A DNA stretch of 64,000 bases. Origin: Knoellia aerolata DSM 18566. GTDB lineage: Bacteria; Actinomycetota; Actinomycetes; Actinomycetales; Dermatophilaceae. The translations under genes and the position numbers were made by a program. Location: NCBI RefSeq assembly GCF_000768695.1, contig NZ_AVPL01000001.1, positions 62,001-126,000 of the forward strand. Direction: 5' to 3'. This document shows, in pieces, positions 45,901 through 53,737 of this stretch (positions are counted from its first letter, which is position 1; each line of letters opens with the position of its first letter). The notes beneath the pieces are model-generated. The model saw only the letters and a list, made by a program, of their open reading frames with translations. It was not told the origin of the DNA and ran no database searches.

Positions 45901-46250
45901 GCAAGATCCAGGACGAGTCGATGGTCTACGAGCACCGCAAGCACGACGGCTCGCTGCCGATCATCGGCGTCAACACCTTCCGCAAGCCCGATGCCGAAGG
46001 CGGCACGCCGCAGCACGTCGAGCTGGCGCGCGCGTCGGAGTCCGAGAAGGAGTCGCAGCTGGCCCGGGTGCGGGCGTACCGCGAGACCCACCGCGAGGAG
46101 GCCGAGGTGGCGCTGGAGCGACTGCGCGAGGCCGCGATGAGTGGGGACAACGTGTTCGCGGTGCTCATGGATGCGGCGCGGGTGTGCACGCTGCAGCAGG
46201 TGACGGACGCCTTCTTCGAGGTCGGGGGTCAGTACCGCCGGAACGTCTGA
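42987..46250 (+). CDS. icmF: Fused isobutyryl-CoA mutase (IcmF)
   Basis: 1087 residues, the normal length for IcmF. Domain order is: B12-binding domain (DGHDAS at 25-30, His27 being the base-off ligand; then SSYQGGH), a G-protein chaperone domain (Walker A [12 protein letters not shown] near 200; [17 protein letters not shown]), a linker, and the mutase TIM barrel ([12 protein letters not shown]-like start, then [41 protein letters not shown]). It interconverts isobutyryl- and n-butyryl-CoA, possibly also other acyl-CoAs, using adenosylcobalamin; the GTPase part loads cofactor. Regulation by the upstream palindrome is inferred. Confidence 0.95.
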   Translation: [1087 protein letters not shown]

Positions 46251-46296
46251 GTGGTGCGGGTCCGGCAAACGGTGGGGGTCGCCCACCGGTCGATGC

Positions 46297-46302
46297 CAGA
46301 CT
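46297..46302 (+). promoter_or_regulatory. Leaderless -10-like element of the LAL regulator (CAGACT)
   Basis: CAGACT ends 6 nt before GTG 46309. It fits the nAnnnT rule; no ribosome site. Confidence 0.35.
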
Positions 46303-46308
46303 GAGCAG

Positions 46309-49224
46309 GTGGCAGTCGAGGTCACGCAGGCTGGGAAGGCGCTCGTGGGGCGCACCACGGAGCTGGAGGTCGTCCTCGGGCTGGTGGGCCAGGGCGCGGC
46401 CGGCGCGGCCGGCGCGCTCGTCCTCAGCGGGGAGGCGGGCGTCGGCAAGACCGCGCTCCTGCAGGAGTCGATGTCGCGGACGCCCTCGACCAGCGATGTC
46501 CTGTGGGCGTCCTGCCTGCCGCTGAGTACCTTGTCGGTCCCGTTCCTGCCGCTGATCTCGGCCCTGCGCGGCCACGGCGCGGAGCAGGGCCTGCTCGACG
46601 ACCTCCACGGGTCGCCGGTGAACGCCCTGACCACCTTCGACGGGTGGCTGGACAGGGCCTGCGCCCAACGACCCGTCGTCCTCGTGGTCGATGACCTGCA
46701 GTGGGCGGACCAGAGCTCCCTCGACGTGCTCCTCTACGTCCTTGCCGGCCCGGCCGACCGCCGGCTGACGGTGCTGATGACGGTGCGTCAGGGGGAAGAG
46801 GGGCGGCTCCTGCCCGAGTGGCTGGCCAACGTGAGGAGGCTCCCACGCACTCGTGAGCTCCACCTCGCTCGGTTGGACCGGCTCGGGGTCCAGGCCCAGC
46901 TGACGGCCCTGCTCGGCCAACCACCGCGCGCATCCCTGGTCGACCAGCTCTATGGGAAGGCCGCGGGCAACCCCTACCTCACGGAGCTCCTGGTGCGCGG
47001 GCTCAGCCCGGATGCCCGCCAGCTTCCGGAGGGTCTGCCGACGGACCTCCAGGATGCGGTGGCGAGGACGTGGCGTCGGCTCTCCCGGAACGCGAAGGCG
47101 CTGACGAGCCTGCTGTCCGTGGCCGGGCGTCCGCAGGGCGGAGAGCGGCTGGCCCGCCTCGCAACGTCGGGGGGTGTGGAGGGGGACCCGGTTCGCCTTC
47201 TCCGGGAGGCGATCGAGGCCGGTGTCGTCGAACGGCATGAGGGCAGGTACTGGTTCGGCCATCCGCTGCTGGCGGAGGTGCTCGAACAGGAGCTGTTGCC
47301 CGAGGAGAGGCAGCGACTGCACGCGTCCATGGCGCGGTACCTCGCCGCGACGGTCGGAGACGACGAGGCCGATGCGGACGTTGCCGTGGACCTCGCCGAC
47401 CATCACGCCGGCGCCGGTCATCGTGAGGACGCGTTCCGGTGGGCCCTGACGGCCGCGACGTCGGTGCAGCGTGCGGGCGGCGCTGCCGAGGCGCTCCGGC
47501 TGCTGCAGCGCGCGCGCGCCCTGTCGGCGCACCTGGCGTTGTCACCCCGAGCGGAGGTCGAGATCCTGGAGCGACTGGCAGATGCCGCAGAGCGATGTGG
47601 AGACCTGGACGCGGCCATGGAGGCCGTGGATCGACTCGTGGAGCTCGCCGACGCGGACGCGGACCCGATGCGCGTCTCGGAGCTGCTCGTCCGGAGGATC
47701 GAGCTGGGCTACGAGACCGGGCTGGTGTCCAAGCCCGCCGCGATGGACATGGCAGAGCGTGCGGTGCGGCTCTCGGCTGCCCGACCGGACAGCGCCCAGC
47801 ACGCGACGGCCGTCGCGCTTCTCGCCGGGAGCGAGGTCTGGGCCGGAATGCCGACCGGTGCGGCACGGGCAGCGGACGCGGTCGAGCACGCGACCACGAG
47901 TGGGTCCACCAAGGCCATGGCCCTGGCGCTGATAGCGCGCGCGACCGCCACGAGCTTCGCCGGTGAAGGGGACGGGCTCGCGGACGCGTTGGCCGCGGAG
48001 GAGGCCGCAGCTGCTGCCGGGGACTTCCGGACCTACGTGGAGGCCGTGGGCACGGCGGGCAACGCCATCGACATCGGCTTCACCAACCCCAGGGAGATCG
48101 AGCACGCGACCCGGAGCCGGGAGCGGCTCGTCGCACTGGGTGCGCCGTACCGCTACGTGGCGTGGCTGAGTGCCGGGGACGCGTACTCCTCCCTGATGTC
48201 GGGTGACTGGCGCCGCTGCCTCGAGCTCCTCCGGGTTGCCCTTGGCTCGACTCCCGGCCCTGCGGTCGACTGCATCGGACGGCTCGCCGCGGGCCTCCTG
48301 GACATCCGCCAAGGACGCTGGCAACAAGGAGCCCAGCACCTCGCGCGTGCGCTGGAGCTCACGGGTGCGCCCCACGAGTTCTTCGGCTACCACGCCATCA
48401 ACGCCGAGCTGCAGCTGGCCCGGGGCGATGACCGTGCAGCCTTCGCAGCCGCCATGGCCGGGGTGGAGGTCGGGCGCGCCAACCTCACGGAGCACGTGCT
48501 GCCTCTGGCGGCCCGAGCTCTCGCCAACGAGGCAATCACCCTGCGGGACCGTGACCAGGACGTCGGACCGGTGCTGGAGACCCTCCACGACCTCCGGACG
48601 CGGTATCCCGACGTCCTGTTCGACGTCGGCCCCGGGACCGCGCACGCCGCCGGGATCGTGGCCATGCAGGCCGTGTACGAGGCGGAGGCCGCCCGGGCCG
48701 AGAACGTGTCCGGCTCCTCGTCGACCTGGGAGGCCGCCGCGGAGAGGTGCGCCGAGGCGGGTCTGACCTGGGACGAGGTCTACGCCCGGTGGCGCGCGGC
48801 GGAGGCGGGACTGAAGCCCGGCACGGTGACCCCGTCCGCGAGGGAGCTCCTGCGGCGGGCGCACAGCCTGGCCACGGACCTCGAGGCGGTGCCTCTGCTC
48901 GAGGAGATCCAGGGGCTCGCGCGCCAGGCGCGCATCTCCCTGTCCACGCCGGGTGCCCCTGGCCCGCGGGGGTCGACGCCCTTCCCGGGTTTCACCGAGC
49001 GCGAGCACGACGTGCTTGCCCTCGTGCTGGCAGGGCGCACCTACACGGAGATCGCCGCTGAGCTCTTCATCAGTGAGAAGACCGTGAGCACGCACATCTC
49101 GCACATGCTCCGCAAGACGCGGACGGCCAGCCGGATCGAGCTCGCCCAGCTGGCGCGACGGCTGTCCGCGACGACGTCCGCGTCGACGTCCGCGTCGACG
49201 TCCGCGTCGGCACCCACGCCCTGA
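46309..49224 (+). CDS. LuxR-type regulator of the LAL (large ATP-binding) family
   Basis: 971 residues. The N-terminal NACHT/AAA-like NTPase has Walker A LSGEAGVGKTALL (about 40-52) and Walker B VVLVVDDLQWAD. A long helical TPR-like region follows (about 350-880). The C-terminal LuxR HTH is FTEREHDVLALVLAGRTYTEIA then LFISEKTVSTHISHMLRK. The last 20 residues are Ser/Ala/Thr repeats encoded by a 12-bp tandem repeat. LAL regulators sense small molecules and often switch on nearby catabolic or secondary genes; effector unknown. The start GTG 46309 is 58 bp after icmF. Confidence 0.9.
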   Translation: MAVEVTQAGKALVGRTTELEVVLGLVGQGAAGAAGALVLSGEAGVGKTALLQESMSRTPSTSDVLWASCLPLSTLSVPFLPLISALRGHGAEQGLLDDLHGSPVNALTTFDGWLDRACAQRPVVLVVDDLQWADQSSLDVLLYVLAGPADRRLTVLMTVRQGEEGRLLPEWLANVRRLPRTRELHLARLDRLGVQAQLTALLGQPPRASLVDQLYGKAAGNPYLTELLVRGLSPDARQLPEGLPTDLQDAVARTWRRLSRNAKALTSLLSVAGRPQGGERLARLATSGGVEGDPVRLLREAIEAGVVERHEGRYWFGHPLLAEVLEQELLPEERQRLHASMARYLAATVGDDEADADVAVDLADHHAGAGHREDAFRWALTAATSVQRAGGAAEALRLLQRARALSAHLALSPRAEVEILERLADAAERCGDLDAAMEAVDRLVELADADADPMRVSELLVRRIELGYETGLVSKPAAMDMAERAVRLSAARPDSAQHATAVALLAGSEVWAGMPTGAARAADAVEHATTSGSTKAMALALIARATATSFAGEGDGLADALAAEEAAAAAGDFRTYVEAVGTAGNAIDIGFTNPREIEHATRSRERLVALGAPYRYVAWLSAGDAYSSLMSGDWRRCLELLRVALGSTPGPAVDCIGRLAAGLLDIRQGRWQQGAQHLARALELTGAPHEFFGYHAINAELQLARGDDRAAFAAAMAGVEVGRANLTEHVLPLAARALANEAITLRDRDQDVGPVLETLHDLRTRYPDVLFDVGPGTAHAAGIVAMQAVYEAEAARAENVSGSSSTWEAAAERCAEAGLTWDEVYARWRAAEAGLKPGTVTPSARELLRRAHSLATDLEAVPLLEEIQGLARQARISLSTPGAPGPRGSTPFPGFTEREHDVLALVLAGRTYTEIAAELFISEKTVSTHISHMLRKTRTASRIELAQLARRLSATTSASTSASTSASAPTP
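49173..49208. repeat. 12-bp tandem repeat (GACGTCCGCGTC x3) at the end of the LAL gene
   Basis: Three perfect in-frame units encode repeated TSAS residues just before the stop. It is a likely site for slippage length variation. Confidence 0.85.
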
Positions 49225-49379
49225 CGGCGTCACCGCTCGTCACGCGACCCGCCGGCGCGAGCGGAGGTCAGGGTCAGGGCGCAGCCATCTCAGGGGTGAT
49301 GCCCGATGCCGCCGACACGGTGATCGCGGGAGCGTGGGGAGGTCCGAAGGACCCGTTCTGGTCACACGAAGGAGAAGCG

Positions 49380-49646
49380 ATGAAGAAGGCAATGGGCGCA
49401 GCAGCGGTGATCTCTCTCGCCGCGGTGCTGCAGGTCTCGGTGAGCAACGGTGCGCACGCGCACAACAGGGCGCACGTCATCCTGCCCTCGGGCGAGTGCA
49501 TGGTCGTGGGGTCCGAGAAGTCGGTGACGCTGCCCGACGGGTCGCTGCACGACCTGCGACCCGAGACGTTCCCGGCGGACGAGATCGGCACCGCCTACGC
49601 GGCTGACGAGGGCGGCTCCCGCCTCCTCAAGGGTGGGTGCCCGTAA
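49380..49646 (+). CDS. Small secreted protein
   Basis: 88 residues: signal peptide MKKAMGAAAVISLAAVLQVSVSNGAHA, then a mature domain of about 60 residues (HVILPSGECMVVGSEKSVTLPDGS..., ending GGCP) with two Cys likely disulfide-bonded. Start chosen by the strong ribosome site AAGGAGAAG. No family is recognised. It lies 155 bp after the LAL regulator and might be one of its targets, but nothing shows that. Confidence 0.7.
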   Translation: MKKAMGAAAVISLAAVLQVSVSNGAHAHNRAHVILPSGECMVVGSEKSVTLPDGSLHDLRPETFPADEIGTAYAADEGGSRLLKGGCP

Positions 49647-49688
49647 CCGGCGGACCGGCCTTCCCGGGCATCGGCGCCACCCCGTTCG

Positions 49689-50333
49689 TCATCGCGTTGC
49701 CCGGGAGGCCAGACCCTTGAGCATGCCCTGCGCCATGACGTGGTCGGCCGGCACGACGATGGCGCGATAGGCGAGGTCCAGCCAGGGCGGCGTGACCCAT
49801 CCACGGTTGCGGATGAGGAGTCGGGTGCCGTTGCCCGTCGGGGTCAGCGAGAAGGTCCAGACCCAGTCGAGCTCGGCTCCGAAGCGCTCGGCCCACCCGG
49901 GTGGTAGGTGCGTCCGCGAGTGCAGGACGAGCACGGAGGGCGCCTCCGCCCGCTCCACGACGAACTCCGCGGTGCCGGGTGGGCCGTCGGGAACGGTGTC
50001 GCCGGGACGGAGCTCCCTCACGAGGGCTGGATCAAGTCGCTCCGCGCTGGGCCAGTTGCCGGGGAACAGGAGACGGTCGACCCAGCGCGGTGTGTACCAG
50101 CCGCCGCGGTGCCATCCGAGCTGGGAGAGCCAGGGCCACACGCGTTCCGGGGGAGCGGCAATGGTCGCGGCATGGTTGGTGACCAGGGTCGGGTGTGCGA
50201 TGAGCTCGTCCCCCGGGAGCCCACACCGGCGCTCCTGGAACGTGGATCCGGACGTCGTCCCCCACCGAAGCAGGACGGCGTATGCCGTCGTCGCCGCGAG
50301 GAGCGCGCCGAACCTTCGATTCGCGTGCACCAC
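49689..50333 (-). CDS. SRPBCC (polyketide cyclase-like) protein with N-terminal helix
   Basis: 214 residues from GTG 50333. An N-terminal hydrophobic stretch (FGALLAATTAYAVLLRW) is followed by an SRPBCC fold: ATIAAPPERVWPWLSQLGWHRGGWYTP, then VVERAEAPSVLVLHSRTHLPPGW and WTFSLTPTGNGTRLLIRNRG. It may be membrane-tethered and bind a lipid or polyketide-like ligand. Ligand unknown. It is 24 bp downstream of the hydrolase on the same strand. Confidence 0.8.
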   Translation of the reverse strand: MVHANRRFGALLAATTAYAVLLRWGTTSGSTFQERRCGLPGDELIAHPTLVTNHAATIAAPPERVWPWLSQLGWHRGGWYTPRWVDRLLFPGNWPSAERLDPALVRELRPGDTVPDGPPGTAEFVVERAEAPSVLVLHSRTHLPPGWAERFGAELDWVWTFSLTPTGNGTRLLIRNRGWVTPPWLDLAYRAIVVPADHVMAQGMLKGLASRATR

Positions 50334-50357
50334 GTCCTCCTCCGCTGGACGCCCGGC

Positions 50358-51206
50358 TCAGGGGACGGATGGGTGGGGAGTGGCGGCCTCGAGCCAGGTG
50401 AGGACGTCGCGCTGGAGCCTGCTGCCCGACAGGGTGCGGACGTGCCCCAGTCCGGGGTAGGTCACCGTCGTGCAGTCGTTGATGCCCCCGGCCGTCTCCC
50501 GAACCGCGTCCGGCGGGAAGAACCGGTCGGCGTCACCGCACACGAGCAGGACGGGGGCGGTGATGCGTCCGAGCACGGCTCGCCCGTCGAACCCGCGCTC
50601 GGCGTCGGCCTCCACGAGAAGGTCGCCGGCGGGGGTGCGGGAGCGCCGGAACGCGGCACCGGCCACCGGTCCCACGATCCGGCGCAGGAGCTCCCAGCGG
50701 CTCCCCGGCAGCATGACCTCCATCATCGCGACACCGGCCCGGGAGTGGCGGCCGGCCGCGCGGAGCTCGGCCCACCTGATGTCGACGTCCCGTCCCCACT
50801 CCGAGATCTTCGCCGCCGCCCCGGCGAGCACGACCCTGCCCACCACCTCGGGGTGGTCGGCCGCCAGGAACAGCGCGACCAGCCCACCGTAGGACTGGCC
50901 GACCACGACGTCGGCTTGTCCGCCCATGACCTCGCGGATGAACGAGGCGTGGTCAGCCGCCATGTCCGCCACCGTGGTCCCGGGCTCCATGTGACGTCTG
51001 CGGGTGACCGTCCACACGGCGTACCCGCGCTCGAGGTAGGCGCGGGCGTGCCGGCGCTCCATCTCGGCCATGAGCCCGCGCGAGATCTCGCTCCCCGGCC
51101 CGCCGGGGAGGAACAGGATGCTCCGAGGACCTGTGCCCAGGACGGCGAACGCCATCCGCCGGGCAGAGACGCCCGTCCGGCGCTGGGCTCGTGAGCCCTC
51201 CCTCAC
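50358..51206 (-). CDS. Alpha/beta hydrolase
   Basis: About 282 residues. Nucleophile elbow VVVGQSYGGLVALFLA gives the Ser of GxSxG; the oxyanion strand is FLPGGPGSEIS; Asp is in LVCGDADRFFPP and His in GLGHVRTLSG. Start is uncertain: GTG 51206 is chosen because it follows the flavodoxin stop (51226); GTG 51221 and ATG 51155 are alternatives. The family has many esterases, dehalogenases and C-C hydrolases; substrate not evident. Confidence 0.8.
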   Translation of the reverse strand: MREGSRAQRRTGVSARRMAFAVLGTGPRSILFLPGGPGSEISRGLMAEMERRHARAYLERGYAVWTVTRRRHMEPGTTVADMAADHASFIREVMGGQADVVVGQSYGGLVALFLAADHPEVVGRVVLAGAAAKISEWGRDVDIRWAELRAAGRHSRAGVAMMEVMLPGSRWELLRRIVGPVAGAAFRRSRTPAGDLLVEADAERGFDGRAVLGRITAPVLLVCGDADRFFPPDAVRETAGGINDCTTVTYPGLGHVRTLSGSRLQRDVLTWLEAATPHPSVP

Positions 51207-51225
51207 CGGCCGGGGGGCCACGGGG

Positions 51226-51759
51226 TCAGCCGCGCTCGATGTCGGAGGCGATCTCCTCGGCCCAGGCACCGATGGCGTCCCAGTCACGGAAGTCGCCGGC
51301 AGGAATGCCCTCGCGCGCCGCCGGAAGGTGGCGGGTGAGTCGTTCGCCGAGACCGATCGGCGCGTCCTCCGGGTCGTAGGCGCCGAAGAAGACCTGTTCC
51401 CCTCGCGGCCGGATCAACGTGGTGAGCTCGTCGAACTCCTTGGGCCGAGTGGACTCGAGGACGTCCTTGCCGTCCTTGTCTACCCGGTCGGTGCCGAGCG
51501 GGCCGCTGCTGAACAGCCAGACGGGTTTGGTGGTGAGCTCGTCGCGGTGCTTCCTGGCGAAGCGCACGGCCGGCTTGAGCCAGTGGAACATGTAGGCCGC
51601 GCCACCGAGGACGACGGCGTCGTAGCCGTCGACCCCCTCGACCTCCTCCACCGGCTTCGCCTCGGCGGGCAGCCCCCGCTCGGTGAGCGTGGCGGCGATG
51701 TGCTCGGCGATGCCAGCCGTGGAACCGTGACGGGTGGCGTAGGCGACGAGGACGTTCAT
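51226..51759 (-). CDS. Flavodoxin-like protein (HemG/protoporphyrinogen-oxidase-like)
   Basis: 177 residues. The FMN phosphate loop YATRHGSTAGIAEHIA is at the N-terminus, then DAVVLGGAAYMFHWLKPAVRF and LFSSGPLG contact the flavin. It most resembles single-domain flavodoxins annotated 'flavodoxin domain/HemG-like' in actinobacteria. It could be a redox carrier or a quinone-dependent oxidase. It lies just upstream of the alpha/beta hydrolase in the same direction. Confidence 0.85.
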   Translation of the reverse strand: MNVLVAYATRHGSTAGIAEHIAATLTERGLPAEAKPVEEVEGVDGYDAVVLGGAAYMFHWLKPAVRFARKHRDELTTKPVWLFSSGPLGTDRVDKDGKDVLESTRPKEFDELTTLIRPRGEQVFFGAYDPEDAPIGLGERLTRHLPAAREGIPAGDFRDWDAIGAWAEEIASDIERG

Positions 51760-51846
51760 GACCGCTCCCTTGCTGGCCGCTCGGGACCAGTTTATCGCGG
51801 CGGGGGGACCGACAGCCAGCCCGCCGGAGTCGACGTCTCCCTCGTC

Positions 51847-52233
51847 TCACGCACGCGGCTCGTCGTCCGAGGACGTGCCGTGGTGTCGATGCCGCACCGT
51901 GAAGCCGACCCACGACGCAAGCACGACGAGCGCCGCGACGCCCTGGACGAGGGACTCGTGCTCCGTCGGGTAGACGACGTCGGCGAGGTAGTGGTCGATG
52001 AAGCCCGTACCGGGCAGGGTCGCCTCGCCGGCCCGCGTCCTGCCCCAGTTCTCCACGTGGGTCAGCGGGCACGGCCAGCCGATGAGGAGGTTGAAGAGCC
52101 CGTACAGCGCTGCCGCGACGTGAGTCCAGAGTGTCCGGGGCCAGACCCAGGCGATGAACCCACCCAGCACGAGGTAGGCCAGGAACGCGAAGTGCGCCAC
52201 CATGGCGGCGTCGGCGACCAGTCGGTACCCCAT
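51847..52233 (-). CDS. DUF2784 membrane protein
   Basis: 128 residues with four helices. The DUF2784 pattern is clear: AYLVLGGFIAWVWPRT, LIGWPCPLTHVENWGRTRAG, FIDHYLADVVYPTEHESLVQG. GGAGG precedes ATG 52233. The function of the family is unknown. It is near, but not overlapping, its neighbours. Confidence 0.85.
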   Translation of the reverse strand: MGYRLVADAAMVAHFAFLAYLVLGGFIAWVWPRTLWTHVAAALYGLFNLLIGWPCPLTHVENWGRTRAGEATLPGTGFIDHYLADVVYPTEHESLVQGVAALVVLASWVGFTVRHRHHGTSSDDEPRA

Positions 52234-52314
52234 CAGTCCTCCAGCGTGACGCACCTGCCTGCGCCATGGGTGACATCGAGGCGGATCCCCGGGTTCACGC
52301 GACTCCGGCGCGCT

Positions 52315-52917
52315 TCACGCGGCTCCGGCGCGGCGGGTCTGCCAGCCGGCCCAGCCCACCCTCCCGCGGCTGACCGCGTTCCTCACGAGGTCGGGCGGCA
52401 GGGTCGCGACGATCTCGGTGTAGGCCCCGTCCGGGGTGGCGGCGACCTGCCAGCCCAGGGACCGCATGAGCGATAGCACCGGGCGGTTGTCGGTGAGCAC
52501 GGTCGCCGTGAAGTGGGTGATGCCGACGTCGGTGGCCAGCCCGGCGAGCTCGTGGACCAGCCGACTGGCGACACCGCGTCCGTGGTGGCTGTCGGCGACC
52601 TCGACGGCGACCTCCGCGTGGCCGGGTTGCTGTGAGGAACGGAAGTACTGCGCGGTCCCGACGAGGCAGCCTCGGTCGAACGCCCCGACTGCCACATGGG
52701 TGGGGCCGACGGCCACGAAGCGTGCGACGTCGGCCGGCCGGAAGGAGCGCACCGGGCGGAAGTAGCGCTGGTAGCGCGACTGGGGCGACATCCGTTCGAG
52801 GAGGTCCCTCACGTGGTGCCCGTCATCGGGCGTGAGGCAGCGCAGGTGGAGGGGGTCGGCGGCTCGGGCGCGGGCCTCTCGGCGCGCCCTCGTGGCAGCC
52901 ATGAGGGGGAGGTTCAT
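52315..52917 (-). CDS. GNAT-family N-acetyltransferase
   Basis: 200 residues. Acetyl-CoA loop VADSHHGRGVASRLVHELAGLA follows the beta-4 strand VAVEV; the N-terminal part has LRCLTPDDGHHVRDLLERMSPQSRYQRYF, similar to GNAT domains fused to protein-lysine acetyltransferases (Pat) in actinobacteria. A stand-alone member here. Substrate unknown. Confidence 0.85.
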   Translation of the reverse strand: MNLPLMAATRARREARARAADPLHLRCLTPDDGHHVRDLLERMSPQSRYQRYFRPVRSFRPADVARFVAVGPTHVAVGAFDRGCLVGTAQYFRSSQQPGHAEVAVEVADSHHGRGVASRLVHELAGLATDVGITHFTATVLTDNRPVLSLMRSLGWQVAATPDGAYTEIVATLPPDLVRNAVSRGRVGWAGWQTRRAGAA

Positions 52918-52967
52918 CGGAGTGTCTTCCTGGGCCGGGTTTCGGGTCCGGCCCGTTCGCGTGGGGG

Positions 52968-53675
52968 CTAGGCGATGGCCGTGCCGGCGATGTGGGTGTT
53001 GAACGGCAGGAACGGCGAGTGGATCCGGTAGTGGTCGAGGTCGACCCGGGAGAAGCCGGCGCGCTCGATCGCGCCCGCGAGGTCCCGCTCGCAGGAGCAG
53101 CCCTCGAAGACCCACGCCCACGGGCGGCGCAGCATCCGCTGCACCCAGCGCGTCGGCGTGCCCGGCCTGGCCGCGACGTGCTCGGCGAAGCCGAACCGCC
53201 CCCCGGGTCGCAGGACCCGGCGGACCTCGGCGAGGACGGCGACCGGGTCGCCGACACTGCACAGGACGAGGCTCGAGATGACGGCGTCGACGCTGGCGTC
53301 GGGCAGGTCCATCCGTTCGCCGACGACATCACGGATCTCGACGTCGACGCCGTGTGACCGGGCGGCCCGCCGGAGTCGGGCATGCATGTGGGGGTTGGGC
53401 TCGATCGCGACCAGGCGGGCGCCGGGGGGCAGGTAGCGCAGGTTCGCGCCGACCCCCGGGCCCAGCTCGACCACGCGCAGCGGGAGGTCGGCGAAGACGG
53501 CCGACTTGCGTTGGCGCAGGTGGCGGTCGATGTAGCCGTCCATGAACCAGAAGAACGCCGAGTTGAACCGGCCACGGACGGGGTGGTCCGCGAACTCGGG
53601 GTGCTCCTCGGCCCCTCGGACCGGAGGGTGCTGCGCCGTGGTGACCGGGGTGTCGCGCGTGGTGGAAGTGCTCAT
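52968..53675 (-). CDS. Class I SAM-dependent methyltransferase
   Basis: 235 residues. SAM motif I VVELGPGVGANLRYLP, the acidic residue in VAIEPNPHMH, motif II DAVISSLVLCSV, and motif III RVLRPGGRFGFAEHVAA. It resembles UbiE/arsenite-type small-molecule methyltransferases, including thiol methyltransferase-like proteins with GCSCERDL near the C-terminus. Start ATG 53675 is selected because upstream codons look non-coding. Substrate unknown. Confidence 0.85.
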   Translation of the reverse strand: MSTSTTRDTPVTTAQHPPVRGAEEHPEFADHPVRGRFNSAFFWFMDGYIDRHLRQRKSAVFADLPLRVVELGPGVGANLRYLPPGARLVAIEPNPHMHARLRRAARSHGVDVEIRDVVGERMDLPDASVDAVISSLVLCSVGDPVAVLAEVRRVLRPGGRFGFAEHVAARPGTPTRWVQRMLRRPWAWVFEGCSCERDLAGAIERAGFSRVDLDHYRIHSPFLPFNTHIAGTAIA

Positions 53676-53737
53676 GCAGCGAGCCTGCCGGGCCGCATGG
53701 AGCGTGGTCAGCAGTGGAAATACGGCACTTGCACCCG

